The notes beneath the pieces are model-generated. The model did not search any database and was not told where the DNA came from. It worked only from the letters and a program-made list of their open reading frames with translations. From the NCBI RefSeq assembly GCF_000188195.1, contig NZ_GL830945.1, forward strand, positions 1 to 61,499: a DNA stretch of 61,499 bases. The letters are read 5' to 3'. This document shows positions 47,779 to 58,253 of the stretch, piece by piece; the first letter of the stretch is position 1; every line of letters starts with the position of its first letter. A program made the translations under genes and the position numbers. Origin of the DNA: Succinatimonas hippei YIT 12066. Its GTDB lineage: Bacteria; Pseudomonadota; Gammaproteobacteria; Enterobacterales; Succinivibrionaceae.

Positions 47779-48882
47779 TTAAAGCTCCTTTAAGTTCATT
47801 ACTGAGAAATCATTGACGGCAACACACATTCTCTGCAGGCATAAAATTGCCGCTTTATTGTCAAACGAACTATAAGCTTTTGAAGCACATGCAAGAGTTT
47901 TGTTAAGATAATTTATCAATATGTCAGGCATTTGCAGGGCAGCTTTCATTATTGCATTTTGCGATTGAGGCAAACGTATACCGAAACCGGCAAAAAAAGC
48001 GGTCTTTTCTTGAAAACCGGCATTTCTTAAATTCTGGGTTTTGGCAGCGGCAAGAGCGCTTAATGCATTATCAAGACGGGATAAAATCAAGGGCAAATTA
48101 GTAGTTAAAGAGTTTCCTTCAAGTGAACATAGAGAATTTAAAATATTAAGAGCTCTCAGCCCCTGGCCGTCGAGTATTGCATCAGTCAATTCAAATCCGG
48201 AAAAGCGGCTGTCTTTGCTAAAGTACGTAAAAATATCTTTAATTGTGATTTTTTCGGTTTTTGCCGTCATTTTAACAATTTGCAGACATTGATCGATGGC
48301 CGTAAGATTCCCTTCATAGGCAGAGGATAAGAATACGGCAGCATCAGGATCAATATAGAGACCTAAACGACGAGCTCTTGAACTTATCCAACCGGGCATT
48401 TCTTGTAATGACGGCGGGTACATGATCTCAAGGACAGCATTTTGATTTTTTAAATAGGAAATAGCGTCTTTTACGCGCAAGTCGGCTTTACGGTTTTTTT
48501 TACTCTCCTCTGCAAACGGTTTTGCCGATACCTTATTGAAACTTGCTGCAATTCGCGGCAAATCAATTATGATTTGCAGATCATCGCGTTGTTTTGAAAT
48601 ATATTTTGCAAGCAGCATTAGTACGTCAGCTGCAGTTTTATCGATATCTTTTAGATAAATTTTAATAACTTTATTCGATGTAAAAAGACCGCCGTCAATA
48701 AGTTCGTTTTCAAGTACCGCAAGATTGCTTTGTCCGCTTGAAGCAAAATCCGAATAGGTAAAAAGCAGATATTCAGAGTCAGGATGTTTTTCTTTGTAAC
48801 TATGGTAAATTTCACTACTGCGATCGTTTTTTAATAAAGGATCGTCAGAGGATAAGATAAAAACAGGGACAAAAATCTGCAT
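47779..48882 (-). CDS. holA: DNA polymerase III delta subunit
   Basis: This 367-residue protein is the clamp-loader subunit that opens the beta clamp. It is divergent, as HolA usually is. Recognisable parts are the N-terminal FILSSDDPLLKNDRSSEIYHSY, MYPPSLQEMPGWISSRARRLGLYIDPDAAVFLSSAYEGNLTAI in the middle, and the C-terminal collar helices. Position between lptE and nadD confirms identity. Slightly longer than E. coli HolA (343). Confidence 0.92.
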   Translation of the reverse strand: MQIFVPVFILSSDDPLLKNDRSSEIYHSYKEKHPDSEYLLFTYSDFASSGQSNLAVLENELIDGGLFTSNKVIKIYLKDIDKTAADVLMLLAKYISKQRDDLQIIIDLPRIAASFNKVSAKPFAEESKKNRKADLRVKDAISYLKNQNAVLEIMYPPSLQEMPGWISSRARRLGLYIDPDAAVFLSSAYEGNLTAIDQCLQIVKMTAKTEKITIKDIFTYFSKDSRFSGFELTDAILDGQGLRALNILNSLCSLEGNSLTTNLPLILSRLDNALSALAAAKTQNLRNAGFQEKTAFFAGFGIRLPQSQNAIMKAALQMPDILINYLNKTLACASKAYSSFDNKAAILCLQRMCVAVNDFSVMNLKEL

Positions 48883-48889
48883 CTTACAC

Positions 48890-49669
48890 TTAGATATTAA
48901 GATCTTCAGGGGCCGCGTGCAGCAATTTTGGTTCTACTTTAGGCAGCTGGGGACGATGATTCAACACGTCTTGTCCGTTATTGAGGTTATCAAGAGACAT
49001 TTCCGATGACATTGCTTTTTCGGCGGTGTCTTGCGCTTTTAATGCTTCAATTAAAGTCATTCCTTCATAACCGGAGGTTTGAATTTCAAGTGCGTAAGGA
49101 TCATCTCCTTCGCTCGGAACGAGGACTAATTCTCCGGGCTGGGGAACTCTGGCATCAGGATCTGACTGTCTGCCTAAATAACTAAGACGCATTACCAGCT
49201 GACTTGAAAGTTCATCATAAGTTTCATTGATAACAATGTTGATTTCATTATGTGAAGCAAGATTTTGTCCCGATTTATCAAGTACCTGACGGGTAAGGGA
49301 ATTTTGCATCACAATCGGACGATGATTGGGAATAAGTAATGTTGCGGCAGCTCTAACGATAATAGATCGTTCAAGCGCTTGAGCTCTTGAATCAACAGAC
49401 GCAACGCGATTTGAAACTGAGGGAGACGGGATCATTAAAGAAGGAAGATCCGCGTTTTTAGGAACAGTCGGGGAGTTTTGACTTATAACGTTAACTCCCG
49501 ACAAACGTAATTTCTGTACCACCATCTTGTAGAAAGGATGGTGGTAAGAGCCGGTAACGATTATTTCAGGCATTGCTTCGTTTAATTTGGTCTGATGCGG
49601 CAAAGAAAAACCGCAGCCTGTAAGTACAAAACTTACACAGGTAATTAAAATCAAAACAGCCTGACGCAC
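48890..49669 (-). CDS. lptE: LPS-assembly lipoprotein LptE
   Basis: The 259-residue lipoprotein has the lipobox LTGCGFSL (Cys near residue 19) and the LptE pattern of repeated strands, with LRLSGVNVISQNSPTVP and RAAATLLIP. It plugs the LptD barrel in the outer membrane for LPS insertion. It is longer than E. coli LptE (193), with an added C-terminal tail of about 60 residues of low-complexity type. The start is GTG with a perfect AAGGAGG overlapping the leuS stop. Confidence 0.92.
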   Translation of the reverse strand: MRQAVLILITCVSFVLTGCGFSLPHQTKLNEAMPEIIVTGSYHHPFYKMVVQKLRLSGVNVISQNSPTVPKNADLPSLMIPSPSVSNRVASVDSRAQALERSIIVRAAATLLIPNHRPIVMQNSLTRQVLDKSGQNLASHNEINIVINETYDELSSQLVMRLSYLGRQSDPDARVPQPGELVLVPSEGDDPYALEIQTSGYEGMTLIEALKAQDTAEKAMSSEMSLDNLNNGQDVLNHRPQLPKVEPKLLHAAPEDLNI

Positions 49670-49678
49670 GTTACCTCC

Positions 49679-52270
49679 TTAGGCGGCTACGATGTTAACG
49701 AGACGGCCTTTTACATAAATTACTTTCTTAACGCTCTTGTCTTCAAGATACTTGACGATAGCTTCATTTGCAAGAGCTGCTTGTTTTACTGATTCGTCAT
49801 CAAGAGTCGGGTCGACATTGATGCGGGCACGAACTTTACCGTTTACCTGAACTACGATAAGAATATCTTCTGCCTTTAATGCATCAGGATCTGCTTTAGG
49901 CCAAGATGCATCGTCAATTTCACCTTCATTGCCTAAAAGTTCGTAAAGCTTAAAGCAAATATGCGGAGTGATAGGGTAGAGCATCAGGATAACGGCATTA
50001 TAAATCTCATAGCGAAGCGCAATTGAGGTTTCATCCGTACCGGTTTCTTTAGCTGCTGCATTTAAAAGTTCCATAATGGAAGCAATTGCAGTATTGAAAG
50101 TTTGGCGACGACCGATGTCATCAGTAACTTTAACAATAGTGGTATGCAGCTGATGGCGCAGTTTGCGCTGAGCAGCGTTAAGTTTGCTCTTATCGAGAGC
50201 TTTGAATGAAGAAACGGAGGTCAAATCATAGACTTGATTCCATAATTTTCTTAAGAAGCGGTTTGCTCCTTCAACTCCGGATTGGCGCCATTCAAGAGTG
50301 AGTTCGGCAGGAGAGGCAAACATCATAAACAGACGTACGGTATCAGCACCGTAAAGGCGAACCATATCTTCAGGATCGATGCCGTTGTTTTTGCTCTTTG
50401 ACATCTTGATCATGCCTTCATGAATAAGTTCATGACCTTGCTTGTCAACAGCTTTAGTGATATTGCCTTTGTCATCGCGGGTAACGATTGCATCAAGCGG
50501 ACTTACCCATACACGAGCGCCGTCATCTATATAATAGAAAGCATCTGCAAGAACCATGCCTTGGCATAATAAACGTTTAAACGGTTCATCATATTTGACC
50601 ATGCCGCAGTCACGCATCAGCTTGAAGAAGAAACGTGAGTAAAGCAGATGTAAAACGGCATGCTCAATACCGCCGATATATTGATCGACAGGCAGCCAAT
50701 AATCACCGGCATCTTGTTCCACCATGCCTTTGTCGTAGTTAGGAGAGCAATAACGGGCAAAATACCATGATGACTCCATAAAGGTGTCAAAGGTATCAGT
50801 TTCGCGAGTTGCGCTTTGACCTTTATAAGTGGTTTTATACCATTTTTCGTCGGTTTTAAGCGGGGAAATTACACCGTCAATGGTGACGTCTGTCGGCAAC
50901 TTGACCGGAAGGTTTTCATCAACTTCCGGAACCAGTTCACCGGTTTCGTCAACGGTAAGCATCGGGATAGGGGCACCCCAGTAGCGCTGACGGGAGATAC
51001 ACCAGTCACGAAGACGATAGTTAACGGTACGTTTGGCACAGCCCAAGCTTTCAAGCTTGTCGGCAATGGCATCGAAAGCCTGCTTGAAGTTTAGACCGTC
51101 AAATTCACCTGAATTAAAGAGAATTCCGTGCTCAACATAAGCTTCTTTTGAAATATCAACTTCACTACCGTCAGCAGGACGGATTACCGGAATTTTCTCA
51201 AGACCGTATTTTTCAGCAAACTCATAGTCGCGCTGATCGTGGGCCGGCACAGCCATAACGGCACCGGTACCGTAATCCATGATAACGAAGTTGGCTACCA
51301 TGATTGGGATACGGCGTCCGTTTAACGGATGAATAGCATATCTGCCTGTTGCCATGCCTTTTTTCTCCATAGTGGAGATATCGGCTTCAGCAAATTTCTG
51401 GGTAAGGCATTCCTTGCAGAAAGCAGCAAGCTCAGGGTTATTTTCACAAGCTTCCTTGGCAAGAGGATGTGCTGCGGAAATTGCCATATAGGTTACGCCC
51501 ATGAAGGTATCGGGACGGGTGGTGTAAACTTCACAGGTTTCCTCTGATCCTTCAATTTTGAAAGTTATCTGCAAGCCTTCTGATTTGCCAATCCAGTTGC
51601 GCTGCATAGTGCGGACGCGCTCAGGCCAATCGGTCAAGGTGTCGATATCTTTTAACAGTTCTTCGGCATAAGCGGTGATTTTAAGATACCACTGGGGAAT
51701 TTCACGCAGTTCAACTTTACTGTCACAGCGCCAGCAGCGTCCGTCAACTACTTGTTCGTTGGCAAGAACGGTATTGTCGTGCGGACACCAATTAACAGTT
51801 GATACTTTTTTATAAACAAGTCCGCGCTTGTAAAGTTCACCGAAAAATTTTTGTTCCCACTTATAGTATTCAGGGCGGCAGGTTGCTACTTCACGATCCC
51901 AGTCATAAGCAAGACCTAAAGCTTTTAACTGTCGCTTCATATATTCTATGTTGGAGTAGGTCCAGTCGCTGGGTTGAGCGTGATTTTTAATGGCGGCATT
52001 TTCAGCCGGAAGTCCGAAAGCATCCCAGCCTATGGGCGCCATGACGTTTTTACCGAGCAAACGGTTATAACGGGCAATTACGTCGCCGATTGTATAGTTA
52101 CGAACGTGTCCCATATGAAGTCGGCCTGACGGATACGGGAACATTACGAGGCAGTAATATTTTTCTTTGTTTTTATCTTCGGTTGCGTGGAAAGTTTTAT
52201 GTTCTTCCCAAAATTTCTGAATTTGCGGCTCAATCTCTTGCGGATTGTATGCAACGTTGTTAGTTGCCAT
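49679..52270 (-). CDS. leuS: Leucyl-tRNA synthetase
   Basis: This 863-residue class I synthetase has the HIGH motif as HMGH in [19 protein letters not shown] and the KMSKS motif in [13 protein letters not shown]. The CP1 editing domain (about 220-420) has the conserved [16 protein letters not shown] and the AVPAHDQRD region. Length matches E. coli (860). It is the promoter-proximal gene of a block running to ybeD and perhaps on to dam. GGAGC precedes the ATG. Confidence 0.98.
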   Translation of the reverse strand: MATNNVAYNPQEIEPQIQKFWEEHKTFHATEDKNKEKYYCLVMFPYPSGRLHMGHVRNYTIGDVIARYNRLLGKNVMAPIGWDAFGLPAENAAIKNHAQPSDWTYSNIEYMKRQLKALGLAYDWDREVATCRPEYYKWEQKFFGELYKRGLVYKKVSTVNWCPHDNTVLANEQVVDGRCWRCDSKVELREIPQWYLKITAYAEELLKDIDTLTDWPERVRTMQRNWIGKSEGLQITFKIEGSEETCEVYTTRPDTFMGVTYMAISAAHPLAKEACENNPELAAFCKECLTQKFAEADISTMEKKGMATGRYAIHPLNGRRIPIMVANFVIMDYGTGAVMAVPAHDQRDYEFAEKYGLEKIPVIRPADGSEVDISKEAYVEHGILFNSGEFDGLNFKQAFDAIADKLESLGCAKRTVNYRLRDWCISRQRYWGAPIPMLTVDETGELVPEVDENLPVKLPTDVTIDGVISPLKTDEKWYKTTYKGQSATRETDTFDTFMESSWYFARYCSPNYDKGMVEQDAGDYWLPVDQYIGGIEHAVLHLLYSRFFFKLMRDCGMVKYDEPFKRLLCQGMVLADAFYYIDDGARVWVSPLDAIVTRDDKGNITKAVDKQGHELIHEGMIKMSKSKNNGIDPEDMVRLYGADTVRLFMMFASPAELTLEWRQSGVEGANRFLRKLWNQVYDLTSVSSFKALDKSKLNAAQRKLRHQLHTTIVKVTDDIGRRQTFNTAIASIMELLNAAAKETGTDETSIALRYEIYNAVILMLYPITPHICFKLYELLGNEGEIDDASWPKADPDALKAEDILIVVQVNGKVRARINVDPTLDDESVKQAALANEAIVKYLEDKSVKKVIYVKGRLVNIVAA

Positions 52271-52846
52271 TAGTTTGTGCTCCGTTATGCGGCAAAAACG
52301 CCGTCTTGATATTTAACTTAAATTACCTTAAAAGGCTATCTGAAAATAAATGTATATTTTGCCACGAATCGTTTAATTTGTGCAGTATGAGTATCTAAGT
52401 GGAGGGATTTAATTTATTTCTAAATGCGATTATTAATATTTATATAAAGTTTTTCTTAACGTTTTGAGTTTTGTAAAAAAGTAATTTGATGAATTTATGG
52501 TACTTTTTTAATTAAAATCATCATAATAATGATACGAGAATTTACAGAAAATAAAGATCATCTGAAGATATTGCGTTGATTTGGTGCAAAAAAAGTGTAA
52601 AAAATTTAATCGGTTTAAGTAAGATTTGAATAAAAAAATGAAACACATGAAATTTTTGTCTGCTGTATAGGATTTAAAGCAGCATTTTGCCGGGAGATTT
52701 GGCATGCCGGTATATTTACGTTGTTTACTAAAATATACTGAAAAGCCGTCAAAATACTGTATAAGCTGAAAGTCAGCAATTTTTGTTGTTATATAAAAGA
52801 GGTATGCGTCTTAACTGAAATCCAATCATGTAATGGGAAATTATAT
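52271..52846. other. AT-rich intergenic stretch between leuS and the kinase gene
   Basis: About 575 bases hold no supported gene. The leuS promoter must lie in the part near 52300-52380 (for example TTAAAT-like -10 boxes on the minus strand). The plus-strand promoter for the kinase gene lies near 52720-52840. A minus-strand 65-codon frame at 52508-52705 has no coding features. Confidence 0.55.
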
Positions 52847-53341
52847 ATGAAGAAGTTATTTATCATCGGCGGGACTATGGGGGTTGGGAAAACTACTGTT
52901 AGTCAGCTTTTAAAGCAAAAATTGCCTAATAGTGTGTTTCTTGACGGTGATTGGTGTTGGGATTCGTGTCCGTTTCAAGTTACAGCTGAAACAAAGGAAA
53001 TGGTAATGCAAAATATATGTGCTGTTTTAAATAACTTTCTCAAATGCTCTGTTTATGAGAATGTTATTTTTTGTTGGGTTATGCATGAACAATCCATTAT
53101 TGATAAAATAATTTCCAGCCTTAATACCGTTAATTGCCGTATTATAGCCGTATCTCTGATTTGTTCTGAGCAGGAACTTATTTATCGCTTACAAAAAGAT
53201 GTGACAGCGGGTATTCGTACTTCTGAGGTAATTAAGCAAAGCATACAGCGTATTCCACTTTACCGGAGCTTAAACACGATAAAAGTGAATACATCAGGAA
53301 AGAGTGCGACAGAAGTTGCTAAGGAAATTGCCGAACTATAA
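52847..53341 (+). CDS. P-loop nucleotide kinase-like protein
   Basis: The 164-residue protein starts with a strong Walker A, IIGGTMGVGKTTVSQLLKQKL (GxxxxGKTT). It continues with FLDGDWCWDSCPF, a substrate-binding pattern seen in small AAA_18/shikimate-kinase-like kinases. The later RLQKDVTAGIRT resembles the lid. It is Cys-rich for its size. I cannot assign the substrate. It stands alone between leuS and the phn operon, with AT-rich flanks of more than 350 bases on each side, which suggests an acquired gene. No clear ribosome site is visible. Confidence 0.75.
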   Translation: MKKLFIIGGTMGVGKTTVSQLLKQKLPNSVFLDGDWCWDSCPFQVTAETKEMVMQNICAVLNNFLKCSVYENVIFCWVMHEQSIIDKIISSLNTVNCRIIAVSLICSEQELIYRLQKDVTAGIRTSEVIKQSIQRIPLYRSLNTIKVNTSGKSATEVAKEIAEL

Positions 53342-53690
53342 GGAAATTCCGGAAATAATGATCCGTTCTGCTTTTTTCCTTAAGTCTATAAATTACGTGA
53401 GATAGGTATGATCCTGTGCGTCAACAGGGTGTTTTAAGATTATGTTCCGATAATTTCGGTATTGTTCTTCGATATGCTTTAACAGTAATTTAAGGTTAAA
53501 AACTTTTTCTTTTGGAATATTTAATGAAAATTTAGCATAAACGTTGGGTCAATTTGTAATTTAACTTGTTGATTTATTGGTATTTACTGTAATTGTTTTT
53601 AATGTTCTGGTTAATTTTTATTTAAAATTTTACTTTATAAAATAAACATAGATTTAATATTAGGATCATTTGTGCTTAATACCTCATTTT
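53342..53690. other. Intergenic stretch upstream of the phn operon
   Basis: No gene is seen. The stretch is very AT-rich. The last part carries the phn promoter listed separately. No convincing Pho box could be identified by eye. Confidence 0.5.
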
Positions 53691-53696
53691 TATAAT
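53670..53696 (+). promoter_or_regulatory. Likely phn operon promoter
   Basis: A consensus TATAAT (53691-53696) is preceded by TTGTGC (53670-53675) at 15 nt. The phnT ATG lies 32 nt downstream, so the 5' leader would be short. Confidence 0.5.
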
Positions 53697-53727
53697 TTTG
53701 CCAAACAGTCAACTTTGGTGCATAAAA

Positions 53728-54483
53728 ATGTTGGAACTTAAGAATGTTTCTAAGAGCTTTGGCTCAAATGTCGTACTTAAAGATATAAGTTTACAGATAG
53801 ATACCGGTGAAATTGTTTCAATTCTCGGCCCGTCAGGGTGCGGCAAGACTACTTTATTAAATGTGATCTTAGGTCTTACTGATTTAACTTCAGGGCAAAT
53901 TTTTTTTGACGGAGAGAGCTTAAGCAATGTTCCGATGAAAAAACGCGGCTTTAATATCGTGTTTCAAGACTTTGCTTTGTTTCCGAATCTAAATGCTTAC
54001 GAGAATATAGTTTACGGTCTGCGTAATAATCCTCAAGCATCTACTATGCAGGAAGTTCGCGATTTAATTGATCTGCTTGATCTTGAAAAGCATTTGAACA
54101 AACGCATTGATGAGCTTTCAGGAGGGCAGAAGCAGCGTGTTGCTATTGCCCGTACTTTGGTGATGAAACCGAGACTTCTTCTGCTTGATGAGCCGTTATC
54201 AGCCCTTGACGGCATGATAAAAGAATCAATTAAAGCCAGAATCAAGCAGATTGCCAGACAATTCAATCTTACTACGGTCATTGTGACCCACGACCCAGAG
54301 GAAGCTTTGTCCCTTTCCGATAAAGTCCTTATCTTAAACGGCGGTTTGATTAGCCAATATGCAGATCCTTTGAGCATTGTCCATAAGCCCGCCAATACCT
54401 TTATTAAGGACTTCATCTTAAGGCAGCTCACCATAAAACGCGACAATATTTTCCGATTATTCAACACAGAAATTGCGGCTTAA
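53728..54483 (+). CDS. phnT: 2-aminoethylphosphonate ABC transporter ATP-binding protein
   Basis: The ATPase of about 251 residues has Walker A (GPSGCGKTTLL), Q-loop NIVFQDFALFP, signature LSGGQKQRVAIAR, Walker B LLLLDEPLSALD and switch His in VIVTHDPEEAL. It is of the iron/polyamine/phosphonate importer class. The frame is open from a TTG at 53698; the ATG at 53728 gives the standard LELKNVSKSFG start. Substrate is inferred from the phnW and phnX genes in the same operon. Confidence 0.9.
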   Translation: MLELKNVSKSFGSNVVLKDISLQIDTGEIVSILGPSGCGKTTLLNVILGLTDLTSGQIFFDGESLSNVPMKKRGFNIVFQDFALFPNLNAYENIVYGLRNNPQASTMQEVRDLIDLLDLEKHLNKRIDELSGGQKQRVAIARTLVMKPRLLLLDEPLSALDGMIKESIKARIKQIARQFNLTTVIVTHDPEEALSLSDKVLILNGGLISQYADPLSIVHKPANTFIKDFILRQLTIKRDNIFRLFNTEIAA

Positions 54484-54485
54484 TT

Positions 54486-56171
54486 ATGTTTGCTTTTTTA
54501 GGAAAAGGACAATTTGAGCTGAAACTTTCTTTTGCCCTTATATTTCTTATTCTTGGTATTTCCTTGGTTTATCCGCTTTATAGCGTGTTAAATCAGTCTT
54601 TTTTTAATGACGGCGGTTTTACTTTTGATAATTATTTGACTTTTCTGTCTAAGGGAAGTTTTTGGGAGTCGTTGTTTAACAGTTTTAAAGTGTCAGGAGC
54701 CGTAGCTCTTTTAGCCACGACGATTGCTTTTATCAGCGCTTACGGACTTAATTTCTGCGCCTACTCGCAAAAATTAAAATCTGCAATTGAAATTATTATT
54801 TTGCTGCCGTTGTTTCTGCCGTCGATTACCTACGGATTTGCGGTGATTTATTCATTCGGTCGTCAGGGATTGATAACCAGGCTTATAGGGCAACTGCCTT
54901 TTTCCATTTACGGATTTTACGGTCTGTTGATTGCCGGTGTTATTTATACTCTACCGCCTGCGTTCATGATTTTAAACAACGCGTTTAAATATGTAGATAA
55001 AAATTTCATCACCGTATCTAAGGTTATGGGCGACAGCAAAGCACGTACTTTTTACATAACAGGAATTCGTCCCGTTGTAGGTTCGATGGTCGCTGCTTTT
55101 ATTTTATCGTTTTTCTTAAATTTCACTGATTTCGGTATCCCGACATCAATTGCCGGTAAGTATGATGTTATCGCTACCACTTTATACGCGACAATGATGG
55201 GAGCCGTTCCGGATTTTGCCAACGGATCCGTAGTTGCTATGGCGATGCTGGTTCCGTCAATTATCGCTATTGTTTTGTTGCGTTATTGCGACAGGTTAAA
55301 TTTTCGCTATAACAAGATTTCAATGGTGCATCCTGTTCCCGATAAATTACGGGATGGCGGATTTCTCGCTTTTTATCTTGCCTTGACGCTTTTGCTTTTG
55401 TCGGTTTTTGCCATCATGTTTATCGTTCCTTTTGTCAAAAGCTGGCCGTATCAACCGTGGTTCACCCTTGAAACCGTCAAGCGTATTTTTGCCGAAAGTG
55501 CAATTTTAGGCGTGTATATAAACTCTTTATATGTGGCGATATTGACTGCAATTTGCGGAACAGTACTTTGCTATCTTGCCGGTATGATTAATGCCCGTTC
55601 GCATCTTACCGGATGGTGTAAGAGTTTGATGGATGTTTTTGCTATGGTTACCAATACCGTGCCCGGTATGGTTCTCGGTGTCGGTTTCCTCTTTGCTTTT
55701 ACAGGAACTTCTTTAACCAATACTTTTCTTATCCTGATTATTGCTAACGTCGTCCATTTCTTTACTACTCCTTATCTGATGGCCAAACAGGCATTTTCCA
55801 AAATGAATGCCTCTTGGGAAACTACCGGAGCTTTAATGGGAGATACATGGTTTAAGACAGTAAGACGTGTGGTTATACCCAATACAAAGAGCACCATTAT
55901 AGAGATGTTCTCATACTTTTTCGTCAATGCTATGGTCACGATTTCGGCAATCGTTTTCCTCGCCGGAGCAAGAACTATGGTAACGACCGTGAAAATCAAG
56001 GAGTTACAGTACTTTGAGAAGTTTGACGCTATTTTTGTTCTGTCATTATTGATTTTCTTCACCAATGTTGCGGCTAAATTGATTCTGGATCGCCTTACGG
56101 TCAGAAAATCAGTTAAATCCGCGAAAACTACTAAAACAGAAACTAAAACCCCACTTGAGGCTTTATCATGA
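54486..56171 (+). CDS. phnU: 2-aminoethylphosphonate ABC transporter permease (two permease domains fused)
   Basis: The 561-residue inner-membrane protein contains two tandem binding-protein-dependent transport permease domains, each of about six TM helices. The EAA loops are at about 165-190 (NNAFKYVDKNFITVSKVMGDSKAR) and about 435-460 (AFSKMNASWETTGALMGDTWFKT). A single fused permease replaces the PhnU/PhnV pair, as in the PhnU2-type transporters. It lies 2 nt after phnT and overlaps the binding-protein gene by ATGA. Confidence 0.92.
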   Translation: MFAFLGKGQFELKLSFALIFLILGISLVYPLYSVLNQSFFNDGGFTFDNYLTFLSKGSFWESLFNSFKVSGAVALLATTIAFISAYGLNFCAYSQKLKSAIEIIILLPLFLPSITYGFAVIYSFGRQGLITRLIGQLPFSIYGFYGLLIAGVIYTLPPAFMILNNAFKYVDKNFITVSKVMGDSKARTFYITGIRPVVGSMVAAFILSFFLNFTDFGIPTSIAGKYDVIATTLYATMMGAVPDFANGSVVAMAMLVPSIIAIVLLRYCDRLNFRYNKISMVHPVPDKLRDGGFLAFYLALTLLLLSVFAIMFIVPFVKSWPYQPWFTLETVKRIFAESAILGVYINSLYVAILTAICGTVLCYLAGMINARSHLTGWCKSLMDVFAMVTNTVPGMVLGVGFLFAFTGTSLTNTFLILIIANVVHFFTTPYLMAKQAFSKMNASWETTGALMGDTWFKTVRRVVIPNTKSTIIEMFSYFFVNAMVTISAIVFLAGARTMVTTVKIKELQYFEKFDAIFVLSLLIFFTNVAAKLILDRLTVRKSVKSAKTTKTETKTPLEALS

Positions 56172-57142
56172 AAAAATCATTTATCGTTAAGTCATTATCT
56201 TTAGTTGTAGCCGCTGCTTTATATAGTTCAGCAGCTTTTGCCGACAATGAAGTCGTCATTTATACCAATGCCGACGAAGAGGCACAGGTTGCTATGCGTC
56301 ATGCTCTTGACAATAACGGCTTTGAAGGTCAGTACCTCATGCAGTCCATGGGAACTTCTGAACTCGGCGGTAAGTTGATAGCAGAAGGCAAGAATATTGA
56401 AGCTGACGTTTTGACTTTAAGCTCATACTATCTTGATTCAGTACAGTCAAAAGACAAAGTTTTTAAAGATTTAACTTTTGATCATAAAACTGTAAACGGT
56501 TCGGATACTGCATATTATGCTCCGATTTTAGGTGTTACCGGTTCAATGTTCGTTAATACCGAAGTTTTAAAACAAGACGGACTTACTGCTCCTAAGGCTC
56601 TTGCGGATTTGGCAAAACATGAGTACGCAGGTCATATTTCTATTCCTGATATTACCGGTTCTTCAACCTCTTGGCTTTTGACCCAAGCTTTAATTAAAAA
56701 ATACGGTGAGAAAGAAGGTACCGATATTGTTAAGCAAATCGAAAAGAATGCCGGCGATCATCTTGAAATGTCAGGCTCTGCTCCGCTTAAGAAGCTGCGT
56801 GCCGGTGAAGTAGCTGTAGGTTTCGGTTTGCGTCATCAGGCTGTTGCCGACAAGAAGAACGGTTTGCCTATTGATTACATTGATCCTGAGGAAGGTAATT
56901 TTACTCTTATCGAGGCTGTTGCCGTAGTCGATAAGGGAGAAAACACCAATCCTAATGCCATGAAAATTGCTGAGTGCATCATCAAAAACGCACGTACCGA
57001 ATTGCTTCAGAACTATCCTGTAGCTTTATATCAAGGTGAAAGCGTTGATGAAGAATTAAAGCCTAAGAATTCTCAGACTTTCCCTGAAAAACTTACCACT
57101 GAATTGCTCGTCAAGCACCAGAAATTAGTTAAGGGCGAATAA
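56168..57142 (+). CDS. phnS: 2-aminoethylphosphonate-binding periplasmic protein
   Basis: The 324-residue extracellular solute-binding protein (family 1/6 type) has a signal peptide (MKKSFIVKSLSLVVAAALYS, cleaved after SAAFA). The mature protein starts EVVIYTNADEEAQVAMRHAL. Downstream are SMGTSELGGKLIAEG and the PDITGSSTSWLLTQALI hinge region. It delivers substrate to the fused permease. The ATG overlaps the permease stop (ATGA), so it is translationally coupled. Confidence 0.92.
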   Translation: MKKSFIVKSLSLVVAAALYSSAAFADNEVVIYTNADEEAQVAMRHALDNNGFEGQYLMQSMGTSELGGKLIAEGKNIEADVLTLSSYYLDSVQSKDKVFKDLTFDHKTVNGSDTAYYAPILGVTGSMFVNTEVLKQDGLTAPKALADLAKHEYAGHISIPDITGSSTSWLLTQALIKKYGEKEGTDIVKQIEKNAGDHLEMSGSAPLKKLRAGEVAVGFGLRHQAVADKKNGLPIDYIDPEEGNFTLIEAVAVVDKGENTNPNAMKIAECIIKNARTELLQNYPVALYQGESVDEELKPKNSQTFPEKLTTELLVKHQKLVKGE

Positions 57143-57143
57143 A

Positions 57144-58253
57144 GTGAAAGATTTGAATACTTATAAGCTGTTAACACCGGGACCTCTTACTACTACCCCG
57201 ACAGTAAAAGAGACAATGTTAATTGATCGTTGTACTTGGGATAGCGATTATAACGCTATCACTCAGGAGATAAGACATGAGCTTTTAAGGCTCGCTCATG
57301 TGGATAACGGTCAATATACTGCGGTTTTAATGCAGGGAAGCGGTACTTTCGGAGTAGAGTCAGTTTTAACATCCATTCCGGCAAAAGATGATACCGTGCT
57401 GGTGTTGGTTAACGGAGCATATTCAAAGCGCATGTGCTCGATTTTAAAGCATGCCGGCATCAAGTATGAAACTTTGGAATATGCATGGGATGAAATACCG
57501 GATATTAATAGCGTAGATGATTATCTTAATGATCATCCGTATATCTCCATAGTATCCATGGTACACTCCGAAACAACCTCCGGTCTTTTAAATGACATTG
57601 AGTCCATAGGAAAAATCGTCAAAAAATACGGTAAGATTTTTGTTGTCGATGCGATGAGCTCATTTGGCGCCGTAGATATTGATATGGGGAAAACAGGTAT
57701 TGATTTTCTCATTTCATCAGCCAATAAATGCATCCAAGGAGTTCCGGGATTTTCTTTTATCATCGGCAGGCTTGAGGTACTTTTAGCCAGCAAAGGCAAT
57801 GCACGATCATTATCTTTGGATTTATACGATCAGTATGACACCATGGAGCATCATGGCGGCAAGTGGCGTTTTACTTCTCCGACACATGTCGTAGCAGCAT
57901 TCAGACAGGCTTTACGCGAGCTTGAAACAGAAGGCGGACAGCCGGCTCGTTTGGCCCGTTATAAAAAATGCAACAAGCTTTTACGCGAGGGTATGGAAAA
58001 ACTCGGATTTAAGGCTTATATCAAAGACGAGCTTCAGGGACCGATAATTACTACTTATCTGTATCCTGAAAACTTCAAAGTTGATTTTTCCGCAATGCAT
58101 GAGTTTTTAAAGCAAAACGGCTATGTGATTTATCCCGGAAAACTTACCGATATCGATACTTTCCGGCTTGGAAATATCGGTGAAATCTATGAAGAGGATA
58201 TAGAAAAGATCCTGTCTTTGTTTAAGGCCTACAAGGAGCAAGATGATGCCTAA
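57144..58253 (+). CDS. phnW: 2-aminoethylphosphonate:pyruvate transaminase
   Basis: The 369-residue PLP enzyme converts 2-aminoethylphosphonate and pyruvate to phosphonoacetaldehyde and alanine. LLTPGPLTTTPTVKETM is the family N-terminus. FVVDAMSSFGAVDID holds the PLP-binding Asp169, and SSANKCIQGVPGFSF holds the Schiff-base Lys195. The start is GTG, 1 nt after the phnS stop, with AGGGCG upstream. Near-identical length to known PhnW. Confidence 0.97.
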   Translation: MKDLNTYKLLTPGPLTTTPTVKETMLIDRCTWDSDYNAITQEIRHELLRLAHVDNGQYTAVLMQGSGTFGVESVLTSIPAKDDTVLVLVNGAYSKRMCSILKHAGIKYETLEYAWDEIPDINSVDDYLNDHPYISIVSMVHSETTSGLLNDIESIGKIVKKYGKIFVVDAMSSFGAVDIDMGKTGIDFLISSANKCIQGVPGFSFIIGRLEVLLASKGNARSLSLDLYDQYDTMEHHGGKWRFTSPTHVVAAFRQALRELETEGGQPARLARYKKCNKLLREGMEKLGFKAYIKDELQGPIITTYLYPENFKVDFSAMHEFLKQNGYVIYPGKLTDIDTFRLGNIGEIYEEDIEKILSLFKAYKEQDDA

